A DNA stretch of 41,260 nt, taken from contig JBDLJD010000020.1 in assembly GCA_039714495.1 (NCBI GenBank), forward strand, positions 1 through 41,260, in the 5' to 3' direction. Every line of letters starts with the position of its first letter. The first letter of the stretch is position 1. Origin of the DNA: JAJDNW01 sp039714495 (lineage in GTDB: Bacteria; Desulfobacterota; Desulfobacteria; Desulfobacterales; B30-G6). Under the pieces are notes generated by a model. The model saw nothing but the letters and a program-made list of their open reading frames with translations. It did not search any database and was not told where the DNA came from. Of this stretch, positions 33,701 through 41,260 are shown piece after piece. A program made the translations under genes and the position numbers.

Positions 33701-36132
33701 GGGCCACTGCCGTGGTCACCTTCGATGTTCGGGTGGATACCGGCGTTCCACCTGCAACCATAATCAGTAACCAGGGGGTTGTGAGCACCAGCGAAGCGCT
33801 TGACGAGCCGACCGATGCCGACGGTATTGACGCCAATGGTGATCAGCCTACCCAGATCGTGGTGGGCGATGAACAGTTGTTGAATATTGTCAAGGAAGTT
33901 TTCATAGTCGGCGGTGGTACGGCGACCCCGGGCAGTGAGCTAGAATATGTGATCCGCGTGAACAATATCGGCAGCCGGCCCGCCACACAAGTGGTGGTGA
34001 CCGACGACCTGAGTTCCATGGCCGGCCTTGTGCGCTACATCCCTGGCTCGGCAAGTCTGAATGGTTCACCGGTTGGCGTCAGCTACTCTGGGACGGTCCT
34101 TTCTGCCGATTATGCTTCCCAGTACGGGAGTTTGCCAACGGGCAGCTCTGTCGTGGTGCGGTTCCGCGTGCAGATCGATCCGTCGGTGCCCATAGGGACG
34201 ACGCTCACCAATACCGGTGTTGTACGGTGGAACAACCCCGCCCAGACAGAAACCGCTGCAGTGAGTTTGGATGTGGGCGGAACGCCGAGCAGCGCCACCT
34301 TCAATGGTGTCGTCTGGCATGATGCCAACCTGAACAAACTCGATGAAGGCAACGAAAGTCATCTCGAAGGCTGGTTGGTCGAGTTGTATCGCAATAATCA
34401 GCTGCTCGCAACGGTCCGGACGGGTGCCGAAGGTACCTATCGACTTGCCGGTGTGGCCCCTAACGCGGGGTCTACCGAGTTCTACGAACTGCGCTTTTAT
34501 GCGGCCGGTGCCAGGCCGAATGCCCCTTCGCTCGGATATGCCGATTCCGTATTCACCAACGGTCCGCAGCGCATCAGCGGTATTACGGTGACCTCAGGCG
34601 GAATTCTAATGAATTTGAATCTCCCGATTTGGCCCAACGGTACTGTATACAATTCGATCACCCGTGTTCCGGTGTCCGGCGCGTCCTTGTCTTTGGTGAA
34701 CGCGCTAACCGGAGCGGCGATTCCGAGCCTCTGTTTCGATGATCCACTCCAGCAGACCCAGATCACGGCTCAGGACGGTTTCTACAAGTTCGACCTCAAC
34801 TTCAGCGATGCAGCATGCCCGCCAGGCGGCACCTATTTCATCGAAGTGACACCGCCGGCTAGCGGGTACATGGCAGCGCAGTCCCAAGTCATTCCTCCTG
34901 CCAGTAATGCGGCTACATCGCCGTTTTCTGTGCCGGCCTGTCCCGGCACGGTCAGCGATGCGGTCCCGGCTACGTTGGATTACTGCGAGGTGACACCTTA
35001 CGCCGGAGTACCGCCGGTTTCGGTCCAGCCACGCACCGCAGGAACCGTCTATCATCTGCACCTTGTATTGGACGATGCCAGCGTGCCCGGTCAAAGCCAG
35101 GTTTTTAACAACCCCATTCCCATCGACCCGGTTCTTGACGGAGCCGTGGCCATCACCAAGACCTCATCCCTGATCAATGTGACCCGTGGGGAGCTGGTGC
35201 CCTACACGATTACGGTAAACAATGTGTACGGCGTACCATTGTACGACATCAGCGTCGTCGACAGCTTCCCGGCGGGCTTCAAGTACGTGTCCGGTTCCAG
35301 CCGATTGAACAACAACCCGCTCGAGCCGCAGATCAACGGTCAGGAGCTGGTTTGGGAAAACCTCGAACTTCAAGTCAACGATCTACTCACATTCCAGATG
35401 CTGCTGGTCGTCGGCTCAGGTGTTTCCGAAGGTGAATATGTCAACAGTGCTTATGTGCTCAACAGCGCCATTGGCACTAGAATCTCGGGGGAGGCGACAG
35501 CCACCGTGCAGGTCGTCCCCGACCCGGACATCGACTGCACTGATGTGATCGGCAAGGCATTCGACGACCGCAACCTGAACGGGTGGCAAGACAGCGGCGA
35601 ATTAGGCTTGGCCGGTGTTCGTGTAGTGACGGCCCGCGGTCTGATCGCAACTGCCGACAAGCATGGACGCTTCCACATCACCTGCGCGGCAGTACCCGAC
35701 CAAGACCGCGGCAGCAATTTCATTCTCAAACTGGACGAGCGGAGCCTGCCGTCAGGTTATCGCCTGACCACTGAAAATCCGCGAGTCCAGCGGGCTACCC
35801 GCGGTAAAATGCTGCGCTTCAACTTCGGCGCCACCATCCATCGAGTTGTCCGCATGGATATAGCCGACGGCGTGTTTGAGCCCGACAGCAGTGCAATGCG
35901 CCTGCAGTGGAAGCCCAGGATTTCCATGCTGATCGAAGAATTGCATAAGGCGCCGTCCATCCTGCGCTTGTCTTACCTTGCCGATGTGGAACGAAAAGGC
36001 CTGGTCAAAAAGCGTATGGCTGCATTGAAGAAGGAGATTGGCCGGAAGTGGCACCAGTCTGATGGCCAATACCGCCTGACGATTGAAACTGAAGTTTTTT
36101 GGCGGCGAGGGGCGCCGGTTACTGATCGTTAA
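27727..36132 (+). CDS. giant secreted DUF11-repeat protein, putative adhesin
   Basis: 2801-aa surface protein. A long signal peptide (SYQFLLATLILIALMIG then VVNA before cleavage near residue 45) precedes about 14 DUF11-like Ig-type repeats of 140-175 residues. Their openings KxV...GDxLxYxIxVxNxG...DxLP recur near residues 143, 306, 481, 635, 780, 947, 1111, 1276, 1413, 1582, 1730, 1892, 2054 and 2476. SdrD-B-like modules lie at about 2193 (FNGVVWHDANLNKLDEGNES) and 2607 (IGKAFDDRNLNGWQDSG), with a CNA-B-like one at about 2305. One calcium-loop-like DHNGDGFVDPGDE lies near 1903. A basic C-terminal region ends IETEVFWRRGAPVTDR. There is no LPxTG or own anchor, so the downstream protein is the likely partner. 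I start at ATG 27727, which overlaps a stop (TGATG). Confidence 0.88.
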   Translation: MGKSSLISWHRINKSNCPLLSSYQFLLATLILIALMIGVPSVVNADQANCSDAPYNGVIDGNIYPYPDNIKIDTNCSIINYPNGMSTNFSFDNNDPTPYLVIFDNVLHTGQMACNTVAGHTIWFVNGSSSAIQEGCQNLLIPVEKIVKQSPAPSATIGIPFTYTLTIPVLFDAGTGAVINSSGSLNDLHSIILTDDLNATGAALTYVGHNAYWEESGTPVAPVFTNAGGALTFDFNNLPIIPAEQQIVLEITVVLDDLPANAPGTVFTNTAKWSFGRLIDGVFYEPLPGEWGISESMIIAVPDLVVTKTSSETALNLGDTITYYIDLQNMGASDAWNTTILDEIPAEMCDYDPSTAPGFSVQIFAADGITPVSGLLTQGADYSVLYTDTPPCQLSLTMVSAAAVIGPSQHMVVTYQSQLNADVTQDGLALTNFAGATQWFSGNSSFPGRRQYDRTLTDGTPGLEDFQDSETVTTALAGYYFQKTVSNINSGMDPAATAAPGDRLRYRVRLFNVDQTINGISISDQLDPASFDLATFDMVIPPPVGAIYNYNTGTGLLEINGDGNPLNVAVDDELVFEFEITLRTTLNSNTVVENQAALEATGITALSDDPYINGIAAPGDPADPTTVIIQAPGPLLKENIQGSATIGEQFNYQIRVPATPIAVPLYDVRILDDLSLPNADMNFVSATVVSGGVWGLSNTGNATNLVIEDAATGIDIPPNGQAVINITVELQNTMPNQSGLLFANNASYTYNRMNGNNGTQMAGGTGGTPDMTIVEPDLSAVKSVSFVSPASKMPGDPATVGDVLEYQITITNNGSSTAYDTNIVDTLPTNLSLVPGSAIAQINGVDVTGFVSIPTAFPGGSLAWGRENGDFTLDIPVGQILVMTYQVTLEAVAGTDIENSVYVDWTSLDGGSLTERTGGGCPASDPLNDYCFGPASISIATIDNTSMAKVVFEDTYSEIPPSTADPVIRVGDTASYDLTLSLQEYTTGNVVVEDDLPQGMALQSFTIIGGANFNYTLAAQPAAGATGTLRWEFGDITNTPSNDGTPVDALVIRYVAGVVIDAPPVGVDYATSIQRSNLARLSYTGGDPVVHSGRLTATETVEVRQPQMGAISKIDQGTGRIGTGVAWDPYQVNIATDVMNFRLSSCNDGLAPAYGVVITDQLAPQFDESHLAVNQPVVTIGTTILNSGADYTITLPARGGEMRISLLDSAPINPGECLFVDYDIGFHTDLAISTSWSNQARLVEYRSLPLSRPGRIYSPGDLAGVWMANLVSDEQLLKTLVSPEEATVGDEVVYEIRVPAVPINTAMDNVVVVDSLHPALEYLSASAVDAGGTAVTLTDSSVAPGDVRLEISNIPAGEQVIITLRTRVVNNDQANAGASIVNTASYTYANMPAGLDTASTSAPVTIVEPSLAIAKTVTNASNPGVPPSAGDILRYSLSLIADGGATGDNFSDAFDILIEDTLSLGLAYQGGTTLVDGMGNTIADPIVSGDGVNTAQALIWSSADANADIDVAEGTVVTVTYDVRVLAGVQAGQELTNSAITQWTGLDGDSALERTGTGTPAVNDYFAGPATQTATTRLEVSFIKTVVNATTGEDPGANAQPGDTLRYTLVLTNQSIVALTNTAVVDDLAAQFAPGSLQIISVSDNNADTTNTDDMGGANGTGIVDIRNLALDAQGGADDTVTIVFEARLAAVIQSGLTVLNHAQLTADNLASAISNQTATLISSSPAFEIWKTSQDMTGDPDDLVAGDTLRYTITVKNVGSENTINTILRDQIPIHTTYAPGTTHLNGVPVADPSPGVSPLQSGLLINAPENATTGYMRADSTATSTNVAFITFEVVIDSDVVDGTIIANQGFVNADGQGSGLMPQEPSDDPATAIEDDPTRNVVGNFPLVDAHKTVQLSEDHNGDGFVDPGDELRYTIVISNMGAAPATGVVITDAVPADTTYIPDSVYLNNLPVGRPDGGNSPLLAGIDVSSSDLTPPLPGSGNGTLSIGATAVVTFDVRVDTGVPPATIISNQGVVSTSEALDEPTDADGIDANGDQPTQIVVGDEQLLNIVKEVFIVGGGTATPGSELEYVIRVNNIGSRPATQVVVTDDLSSMAGLVRYIPGSASLNGSPVGVSYSGTVLSADYASQYGSLPTGSSVVVRFRVQIDPSVPIGTTLTNTGVVRWNNPAQTETAAVSLDVGGTPSSATFNGVVWHDANLNKLDEGNESHLEGWLVELYRNNQLLATVRTGAEGTYRLAGVAPNAGSTEFYELRFYAAGARPNAPSLGYADSVFTNGPQRISGITVTSGGILMNLNLPIWPNGTVYNSITRVPVSGASLSLVNALTGAAIPSLCFDDPLQQTQITAQDGFYKFDLNFSDAACPPGGTYFIEVTPPASGYMAAQSQVIPPASNAATSPFSVPACPGTVSDAVPATLDYCEVTPYAGVPPVSVQPRTAGTVYHLHLVLDDASVPGQSQVFNNPIPIDPVLDGAVAITKTSSLINVTRGELVPYTITVNNVYGVPLYDISVVDSFPAGFKYVSGSSRLNNNPLEPQINGQELVWENLELQVNDLLTFQMLLVVGSGVSEGEYVNSAYVLNSAIGTRISGEATATVQVVPDPDIDCTDVIGKAFDDRNLNGWQDSGELGLAGVRVVTARGLIATADKHGRFHITCAAVPDQDRGSNFILKLDERSLPSGYRLTTENPRVQRATRGKMLRFNFGATIHRVVRMDIADGVFEPDSSAMRLQWKPRISMLIEELHKAPSILRLSYLADVERKGLVKKRMAALKKEIGRKWHQSDGQYRLTIETEVFWRRGAPVTDR

Positions 36133-36142
36133 TGTGAAAAAG

Positions 36143-39100
36143 ATGGAACGAAAATCTCTCATATCATTCCTTTCTATGAAGCCGATGCTTAATCGGGTCG
36201 TGGTTGTCCTATGCCTGAGCATTTGTAACGCAGCGGGAGTTGGAATGGCTTCGGCCCTGGAACCGGGTATGAGAGAATCAGGCGCTCCAGGCGAACCAAC
36301 CGAAGTGCACCTGCCGGCCGACCAGTCCTCCACGGCATGGATCCACGATCCGGCAAAATTCGAGGAAGATGAAGGGGACCGCACGGAAATTCGCGAGGTC
36401 GTCGAGCAGGATTTTAAAACGGTTAAACTCGACAACCTAGTGCCTCCCGTTTATTTTGGACTGGGAGATGTGCAGATAACGGAGGAATACATAAATCTTC
36501 TGCAGGAAGTGCTGGACAGCATGCGTGATAGAACCAATTTGCGGTTGCATTTTATCGGACATGCAGACTCACTTCAACTCCACGGCGAGTTGAAAGCACA
36601 GTACGGCGACAACCTCGGGCTTTCGCGGGAAAGGGCGGGAACAATCGCCGAGTATTGCCAGCAAGCGCTAAATCTTCCGCCTGAAGCCATTTCCTACGAA
36701 GGGCTTGGCGACAGCCGGCCAGTGGCCGACAATGCAACCGAAGAAGGGCGTCAGCTTAACAGGCGTGTGGAAGTACAGGTCTGGTATGACGAGATTGTGG
36801 ACAAGCGGGTCAAGAAGGAAGTGGTCGTTCCGCGCCAGGTAAAGCGCATGAAGATATGCCGCACCGAAACGGTGTGCAAATTGCGCTACAAGGAAGGCCA
36901 TGCCCACCGTGCGTGCGTGAAGAATCTGGTTCAGCCCCTGCAGTATGACCAGGCCATGGCGGATGTGCCTGCGCCGTTTCTGCAGCAGATCCGCCAGGCA
37001 ATGACCAATCTGCGCGGTAAACAGAACCTGATGGTCAAATTTAACGCGTATACGGATAACACGCCGTTGAAGGGTCGGGACAAACGCATCTACGGCGACC
37101 ACAACGGGATCTCCAAAGCCGTGGCGCGGCGCACTGCGCTGGCTGTCCAGGAAAGTCTGGGATTGCCCGACGGCGCTGTTGCCAGCGAGGGCAAGGGGGC
37201 GTCGCGACCGGTGGCATCGAATGATACCCAGCGGGGTAGGGCGCTGAACCGGCGCATAGAGGTTGAATTCTGGCACGATGACCCCCTGGAGGACCTGCCT
37301 GACGAACCTCAATTGTGCCCGGGCGCTGCCGGCGCTGAAACCGTTACCCGCGTGTACGATTCCCCTAGCGGAAGCATTGATGCAATCCTGTTCGAGAAGG
37401 GCAGGCCTGTCATACCGGATGGGTACACCGATAAACTGCAGCGCTTCATGAATGAAATCAACGATAAGAGCCATGTGCGGCTGAAGTTTGTCGGCTATAC
37501 CGACAACAAACGTTTGGATCGGCGTACAGCAGCGATTTACGGTGATGACATCGGTTTGTCCATGGCGCGCGCACGCCGGGCCATGCAGGCGGTCAGTGAA
37601 CAGATGGGCCTGAGCACAGAGCAGGCCGAGTTCGACGGTCGCGGGTATGTTCAGTCCGACGACGTGGTTAATGCCGGCTTTATCGAGTCCGACATTTCGC
37701 GTGTCAGGGTGCAGGTGGTCTACGATGAGTTGATCCAGCTTGATGATTACGAGGGTGTTGAGGTCAGTCCATTGACCCGCGAGGTTGAAACGGAAGATCC
37801 TCTTGCCTTGAATCAGATGCGCATCACGGTGGACGGCGCACCACTCGACGATCCCGGGAAATGCAGTGCGGATGTCCAGCGCTGCACCGATGTGGCCCTG
37901 GAAAACACGCAAATCCAGTTCAAATTCGACAGTCTCAAGGTTGTTCCGAGACTCAATGTCACCGCTTGGCCGGCCACGATAGGTTACCAGGATTCGCCGG
38001 ATACGGCGTTTGTCGAGAACTTGGTGAATTTTCGCCTGTACACCAACTATCGCAGCTTCATTGAACGCGCTGAGGTAAGAATATTCAAAGAAGAACAATC
38101 GGTCCATGATCAACCTTTGGCGATTGTAGAGATGGATGCCGACGGTATGGCGCAATGGCAGGCACAGTTCGATTCCTTTGGTGCGCCGAACATCAGGCTG
38201 CAGTACCGGGTAAGGGTGTACGATGCCGAGGGGCATTTTGACGAAACAAGCAGCCAGCCAATGTGGGTGGTCGACCATATAGATCCGCCGGGTGCCGAGA
38301 CGGATTCCCAACAGGAACTTCTGACAGGCTATGGTGAGAGCCGTATCGAGACCCGCAACATTCCGATTCGCGGAGGTACCGTGCAGGCTCACGGCCACAC
38401 AATTCCGGAGGAGCATGGCGTTTGGATGGCCGGATACCGGGTTCCTGTGGACAGCGAGGGTCGTTTTGTGGCTGAAGAAATCCTGCCCGACGGAATGCAC
38501 ACCGTAGAATTGGCCGTGCTCGACAAGTTTGGCAACGGCGAGTTGTTTTTACGTGACTTGGTTTTGAAACCGAGTGACTGGTTCACCGTGGGCATTGCCG
38601 ACCTCACTATATCGGGTAATGATACCAACGGCCCGGCGCCTTTGCTTGCTCCGGATGTGCCGCGCTACAGCGAAGATTCAAGCATCGAAGGACGGCTGGC
38701 TTTCTACTCGAAAGGTAAATTCAACAATGGCTGGCAGCTCACAGCCAGCGCCGATACAGGTGAAGGCCCTTTTGATGAGATCTTTTCAAATTTCATGGAA
38801 AAATCGCCGGACGCCCTTTTCCGGCGCATGGACCCGGATTACCATTACCCGACCTTTGGCGATGACAGTACTGTTACGGAAGATGCACCGACAAGCGGTA
38901 AATTTTACGTTAAGATGAAAAAGAACGAAACCTACGGGCTCTGGGGCAACTACAAGATCGGGTACACTGATAATGACCTGTCCCATGTGGACCGCGGTTT
39001 GTACGGCGCCAACCTGCACTTCCAGCCATTGGAAACCACCATATTCGGCGAGCCGCGGCTCCTGGTTGACGGCTTCGCAGCCGACCCCGGCACCGTGGCC

Positions 39101-41260
39101 GGACGCGATGAGCTCCGTGGTACGGGCGGTTCGCTCTATTACCTCAGTCGGCAGGACGTTCTGCCAGGTTCAGAGCGCCTGCGTATCGAAGTGAGGGACA
39201 AGGATTCCGGAGTGGTTTTGGGGGTAAAAAACCTGGTGCCGGCCCTCGACTACGACATAGACTACCTGCAGGGGCGCATTCTGATGGCGCAACCCCTGTC
39301 CACCACGGCTGATGACAACCTGCTGGTTGCCACCGAATCCATCAGCGGCAACCCGGTTTTTCTGGTGGCACGCTATGAATTCACGCCAGGGTTTGAAGAT
39401 CCGGATACGCTGGCCGCAGGCGGGCGGCTCCACTACTGGCTCAACGATTATGTCAAGATAGGCTTTACCGCCAATCAGGATGAGGAAGCGGATACGGAAA
39501 ACAGCTTGCAGGGCGCGGATCTAACCCTGCGCGGATCATCCGAGTCTTGGATCAAAATAGAAACCGGCCGCACCGAAGGCCCGGGAGGCCGCGCAGCTGA
39601 CTCGGATGACGGCGGATACATCTTTGACGCGGCAGACCCTTTAGATGACAACGAAACAGAAGCCTCGGCTTATCGTATCGATGTCAGTTTAGGGGTCAAG
39701 GATATCATCGAAGACGGACGCGGCCGGGTTACATTTTACCGGCAGGATAGAGAAGCGGGCTATGCGGCTCCCGGCCAAACCACTGACAGGGATGTCACCC
39801 AATACGGTGGAACAGCGGAAATGCCGCTTGGAGAATCTTTTGAAGCACGTGCTAAATTGGACAAACAGGTCCAGCAGGAAGGGCTCGAAACAGATGCCGG
39901 TGAAGTGAACCTTGACTACAAAATGACCGAGAAATGGATCCTGAGCACGGGTGTGCGGCACGACAACCGTGAGGACAACTCGGCCAGCCCTCCCCAAACG
40001 CAGGAAGTGGGCGAACGGACCGATGCGGTAGTCAAAATGAAATACGATTCGCTTTCACGCTGGACGACTTATGGCTTCGTACAGGAGACGGTCAACACCA
40101 CCGGTAACCGCGATGAAAACGGACGCGCCGGTGTCGGCGGTGATTTGCGGTTGACCGAACGGCTCAATCTAGTGGGTGAAGTCTCCGAAGGCGATCTTGG
40201 ACCGGCCGGCAAGATCGGAACCGATTATCTGTTTTCGGATAAGACTACGCTGTATCAGAATTATACCCTGGAAAATGAACGTTCGGACAATGGTTTGCTG
40301 GCCAGGAAGGGCAATCTGACATCCGGTTTCCGCACCCGCTATTCAGACAGTATGAGCGTCTTCCTCGAAGAGCGCTACAGCCACGGTGATATTCCGACCG
40401 GACTGACCCATTCCACGGGCGTGGACCTGGCTGTTACAGAGCGGCTCAATTTAGGGGCGAATCTTGATTTTGGTTCTCTCAAGGATCCACAGACCGCTGC
40501 TGAAATCAATCGGAAAACCATTGGTGGAAGTGTTGGATATGGATTTGATCATGTAAAACTGGCCAGTGGTCTGGAATACAGGGTCGATGAGAATGAGCAG
40601 CCAGACACCAGTTTCACCAAGCGCACCACGTGGCTATTTAAAAACAATCTCAAGTACCAGATTTCGCAGGATTGGCGACTTCTCGGAAAATTCAATTACA
40701 GCCTGAGCGAAAGCTCTCTGGGAGATTTATTTGACGGAGATTATACCGAAGCCGTATTGGGATGTGGATATCGCCCGATTTATCACGACCGTCTGAATGT
40801 ACTGCTTAAATATACCTATTTCTACAATTTGCCTCCCGCAGATCAGATGCCTGACGGGAATACATCGGTTGGCTATATCCAACGCAGCCACATAGGCGCG
40901 GTTGATCTGATGTACGACCTTACATCCCGCTGGACTGTGGGTGGCAAGTACGCCTATCGCCATGGGGAGGTAGCTACGGATCGAGCACAACCTGATTACT
41001 TTAAAAGCCGCGCCCATTTATATGTGCTGCGGGCGGATTGGCACTTTATCCACCGCTGGGATGCCTTGATCGAAGGGCGTTGGCTTGATCTGCCGGATGC
41101 GCAAGACAGACGCAGCGGCGCACTGGTAGGTTTATATCGACATGTGGGCAACCATGTAAAATTTGGCGTCGGCTATAATTTCAGCGATTTTTCAGATGAT
41201 CTGACGCAACTGGACTACAGACATCAGGGCGTGTTCATCAATATTATCGGAAAGTACTAA
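36143..41260 (+). CDS. OmpA-domain outer-membrane protein with large C-terminal barrel
   Basis: 1705-aa protein beginning 10 bp after the adhesin gene. A signal peptide (LNRVVVVLCLSICNAAGVG, cleavage near MASA, residue 38) is followed by three OmpA-like peptidoglycan-binding domains at about 100-216, 265-378 and 415-528. The first two keep the D and NRR residues (FIGHAD...LNRRVEV; YTDNTPL...LNRRIEV); the third keeps GYTDN but reads ISRVRV. Beta-rich linker domains run to about 850 (QYRVRVYDAEG). A conserved-looking segment follows (YHYPTFGDDST, RGTGGSLYYLSRQDVLPGSE, LDYDIDYLQGRILMAQPL). The rest is beta-barrel-like, ending FINIIGKY with a terminal aromatic. The start is chosen to give a signal peptide; the ribosome site is weak, so coupling is likely. 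Probable anchor or export partner of the DUF11 protein. Confidence 0.85.
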   Translation: MERKSLISFLSMKPMLNRVVVVLCLSICNAAGVGMASALEPGMRESGAPGEPTEVHLPADQSSTAWIHDPAKFEEDEGDRTEIREVVEQDFKTVKLDNLVPPVYFGLGDVQITEEYINLLQEVLDSMRDRTNLRLHFIGHADSLQLHGELKAQYGDNLGLSRERAGTIAEYCQQALNLPPEAISYEGLGDSRPVADNATEEGRQLNRRVEVQVWYDEIVDKRVKKEVVVPRQVKRMKICRTETVCKLRYKEGHAHRACVKNLVQPLQYDQAMADVPAPFLQQIRQAMTNLRGKQNLMVKFNAYTDNTPLKGRDKRIYGDHNGISKAVARRTALAVQESLGLPDGAVASEGKGASRPVASNDTQRGRALNRRIEVEFWHDDPLEDLPDEPQLCPGAAGAETVTRVYDSPSGSIDAILFEKGRPVIPDGYTDKLQRFMNEINDKSHVRLKFVGYTDNKRLDRRTAAIYGDDIGLSMARARRAMQAVSEQMGLSTEQAEFDGRGYVQSDDVVNAGFIESDISRVRVQVVYDELIQLDDYEGVEVSPLTREVETEDPLALNQMRITVDGAPLDDPGKCSADVQRCTDVALENTQIQFKFDSLKVVPRLNVTAWPATIGYQDSPDTAFVENLVNFRLYTNYRSFIERAEVRIFKEEQSVHDQPLAIVEMDADGMAQWQAQFDSFGAPNIRLQYRVRVYDAEGHFDETSSQPMWVVDHIDPPGAETDSQQELLTGYGESRIETRNIPIRGGTVQAHGHTIPEEHGVWMAGYRVPVDSEGRFVAEEILPDGMHTVELAVLDKFGNGELFLRDLVLKPSDWFTVGIADLTISGNDTNGPAPLLAPDVPRYSEDSSIEGRLAFYSKGKFNNGWQLTASADTGEGPFDEIFSNFMEKSPDALFRRMDPDYHYPTFGDDSTVTEDAPTSGKFYVKMKKNETYGLWGNYKIGYTDNDLSHVDRGLYGANLHFQPLETTIFGEPRLLVDGFAADPGTVAGRDELRGTGGSLYYLSRQDVLPGSERLRIEVRDKDSGVVLGVKNLVPALDYDIDYLQGRILMAQPLSTTADDNLLVATESISGNPVFLVARYEFTPGFEDPDTLAAGGRLHYWLNDYVKIGFTANQDEEADTENSLQGADLTLRGSSESWIKIETGRTEGPGGRAADSDDGGYIFDAADPLDDNETEASAYRIDVSLGVKDIIEDGRGRVTFYRQDREAGYAAPGQTTDRDVTQYGGTAEMPLGESFEARAKLDKQVQQEGLETDAGEVNLDYKMTEKWILSTGVRHDNREDNSASPPQTQEVGERTDAVVKMKYDSLSRWTTYGFVQETVNTTGNRDENGRAGVGGDLRLTERLNLVGEVSEGDLGPAGKIGTDYLFSDKTTLYQNYTLENERSDNGLLARKGNLTSGFRTRYSDSMSVFLEERYSHGDIPTGLTHSTGVDLAVTERLNLGANLDFGSLKDPQTAAEINRKTIGGSVGYGFDHVKLASGLEYRVDENEQPDTSFTKRTTWLFKNNLKYQISQDWRLLGKFNYSLSESSLGDLFDGDYTEAVLGCGYRPIYHDRLNVLLKYTYFYNLPPADQMPDGNTSVGYIQRSHIGAVDLMYDLTSRWTVGGKYAYRHGEVATDRAQPDYFKSRAHLYVLRADWHFIHRWDALIEGRWLDLPDAQDRRSGALVGLYRHVGNHVKFGVGYNFSDFSDDLTQLDYRHQGVFINIIGKY

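Noticed and set aside
36668..38500. A 610-codon open frame on the minus strand
   Set aside because: It lies wholly opposite the OmpA-barrel gene, whose domains are clear; the antisense frame has no recognisable motifs and is a by-product of GC-biased codon use.

Overview
The window looks like a chromosomal segment of an anaerobic Desulfobacterota bacterium (Desulfobacteraceae/Desulfosarcina-like). This is inferred from the gene mix: a Liv-type ABC transporter operon ending in an acyl-CoA synthetase, a GlcDE/GlcF-type lactate/glycolate oxidase, HdrC-like iron-sulfur proteins, a stub of a MetV-like gene, and Gram-negative outer-membrane proteins. No 16S or other phylogenetic marker is present, so the placement is inference. 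No tRNA, rRNA or CRISPR array was seen.

Layout. 1-2.4 kb (+): a gamma-glutamyltransferase-family enzyme, then a Phd/YefM-ParE toxin-antitoxin pair. 9.5-2.5 kb (-): an operon livM-livH-binding protein-livG-livF-acyl-CoA synthetase, closed by a perfect 19-bp bidirectional terminator. 9.8-11.9 kb (+): a PAS-PAS-HisKA_3 histidine kinase and a NarL/FixJ response regulator. 12.3-13.6 kb: a second acyl-CoA synthetase that has lost its C-terminal domain. 13.9-15.6 kb (-): two tandem SLOG/'molybdenum carrier'-like paralogues separated by a 21-bp hairpin. Then an ATC-hydrolase-like protein (+) and a PilZ c-di-GMP receptor (-) with a clear promoter. 17.3-22.2 kb (+): a GlcD-GlcE fusion, GlcF and a geranylgeranyl-reductase-family flavoprotein. 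22.2-22.6 kb: dense small repeats. 22.6-23.8 kb (+): a duplicated HdrC-like protein behind an FNR-like site, then a 42-codon stub of a MetV-like gene. 24.8-23.7 kb (-): a CBS-domain protein and a Pycsar-effector-like (PycTM/DUF5706) membrane protein. 25-26.7 kb: a Gate-domain membrane protein and an HD phosphohydrolase.

The last 14 kb is the most striking part. Two almost identical promoter + c-di-GMP-I (GEMM) riboswitch + terminator cassettes lie about 490 bp apart on the + strand. The first leads into a 9-codon leader peptide that overlaps a 59-codon small membrane protein. The second leads into a 2801-aa secreted protein made of about 14 DUF11-like repeats plus SdrD-B-like modules. That gene is followed 10 bp later by a 1705-aa outer-membrane protein with a signal peptide, three OmpA-like peptidoglycan-binding domains and a large predicted C-terminal beta-barrel. 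Together these read as a c-di-GMP-controlled giant adhesin and its dedicated outer-membrane anchor or secretion partner. The PilZ protein at 16.4-16.9 kb is a second c-di-GMP element in the same window.
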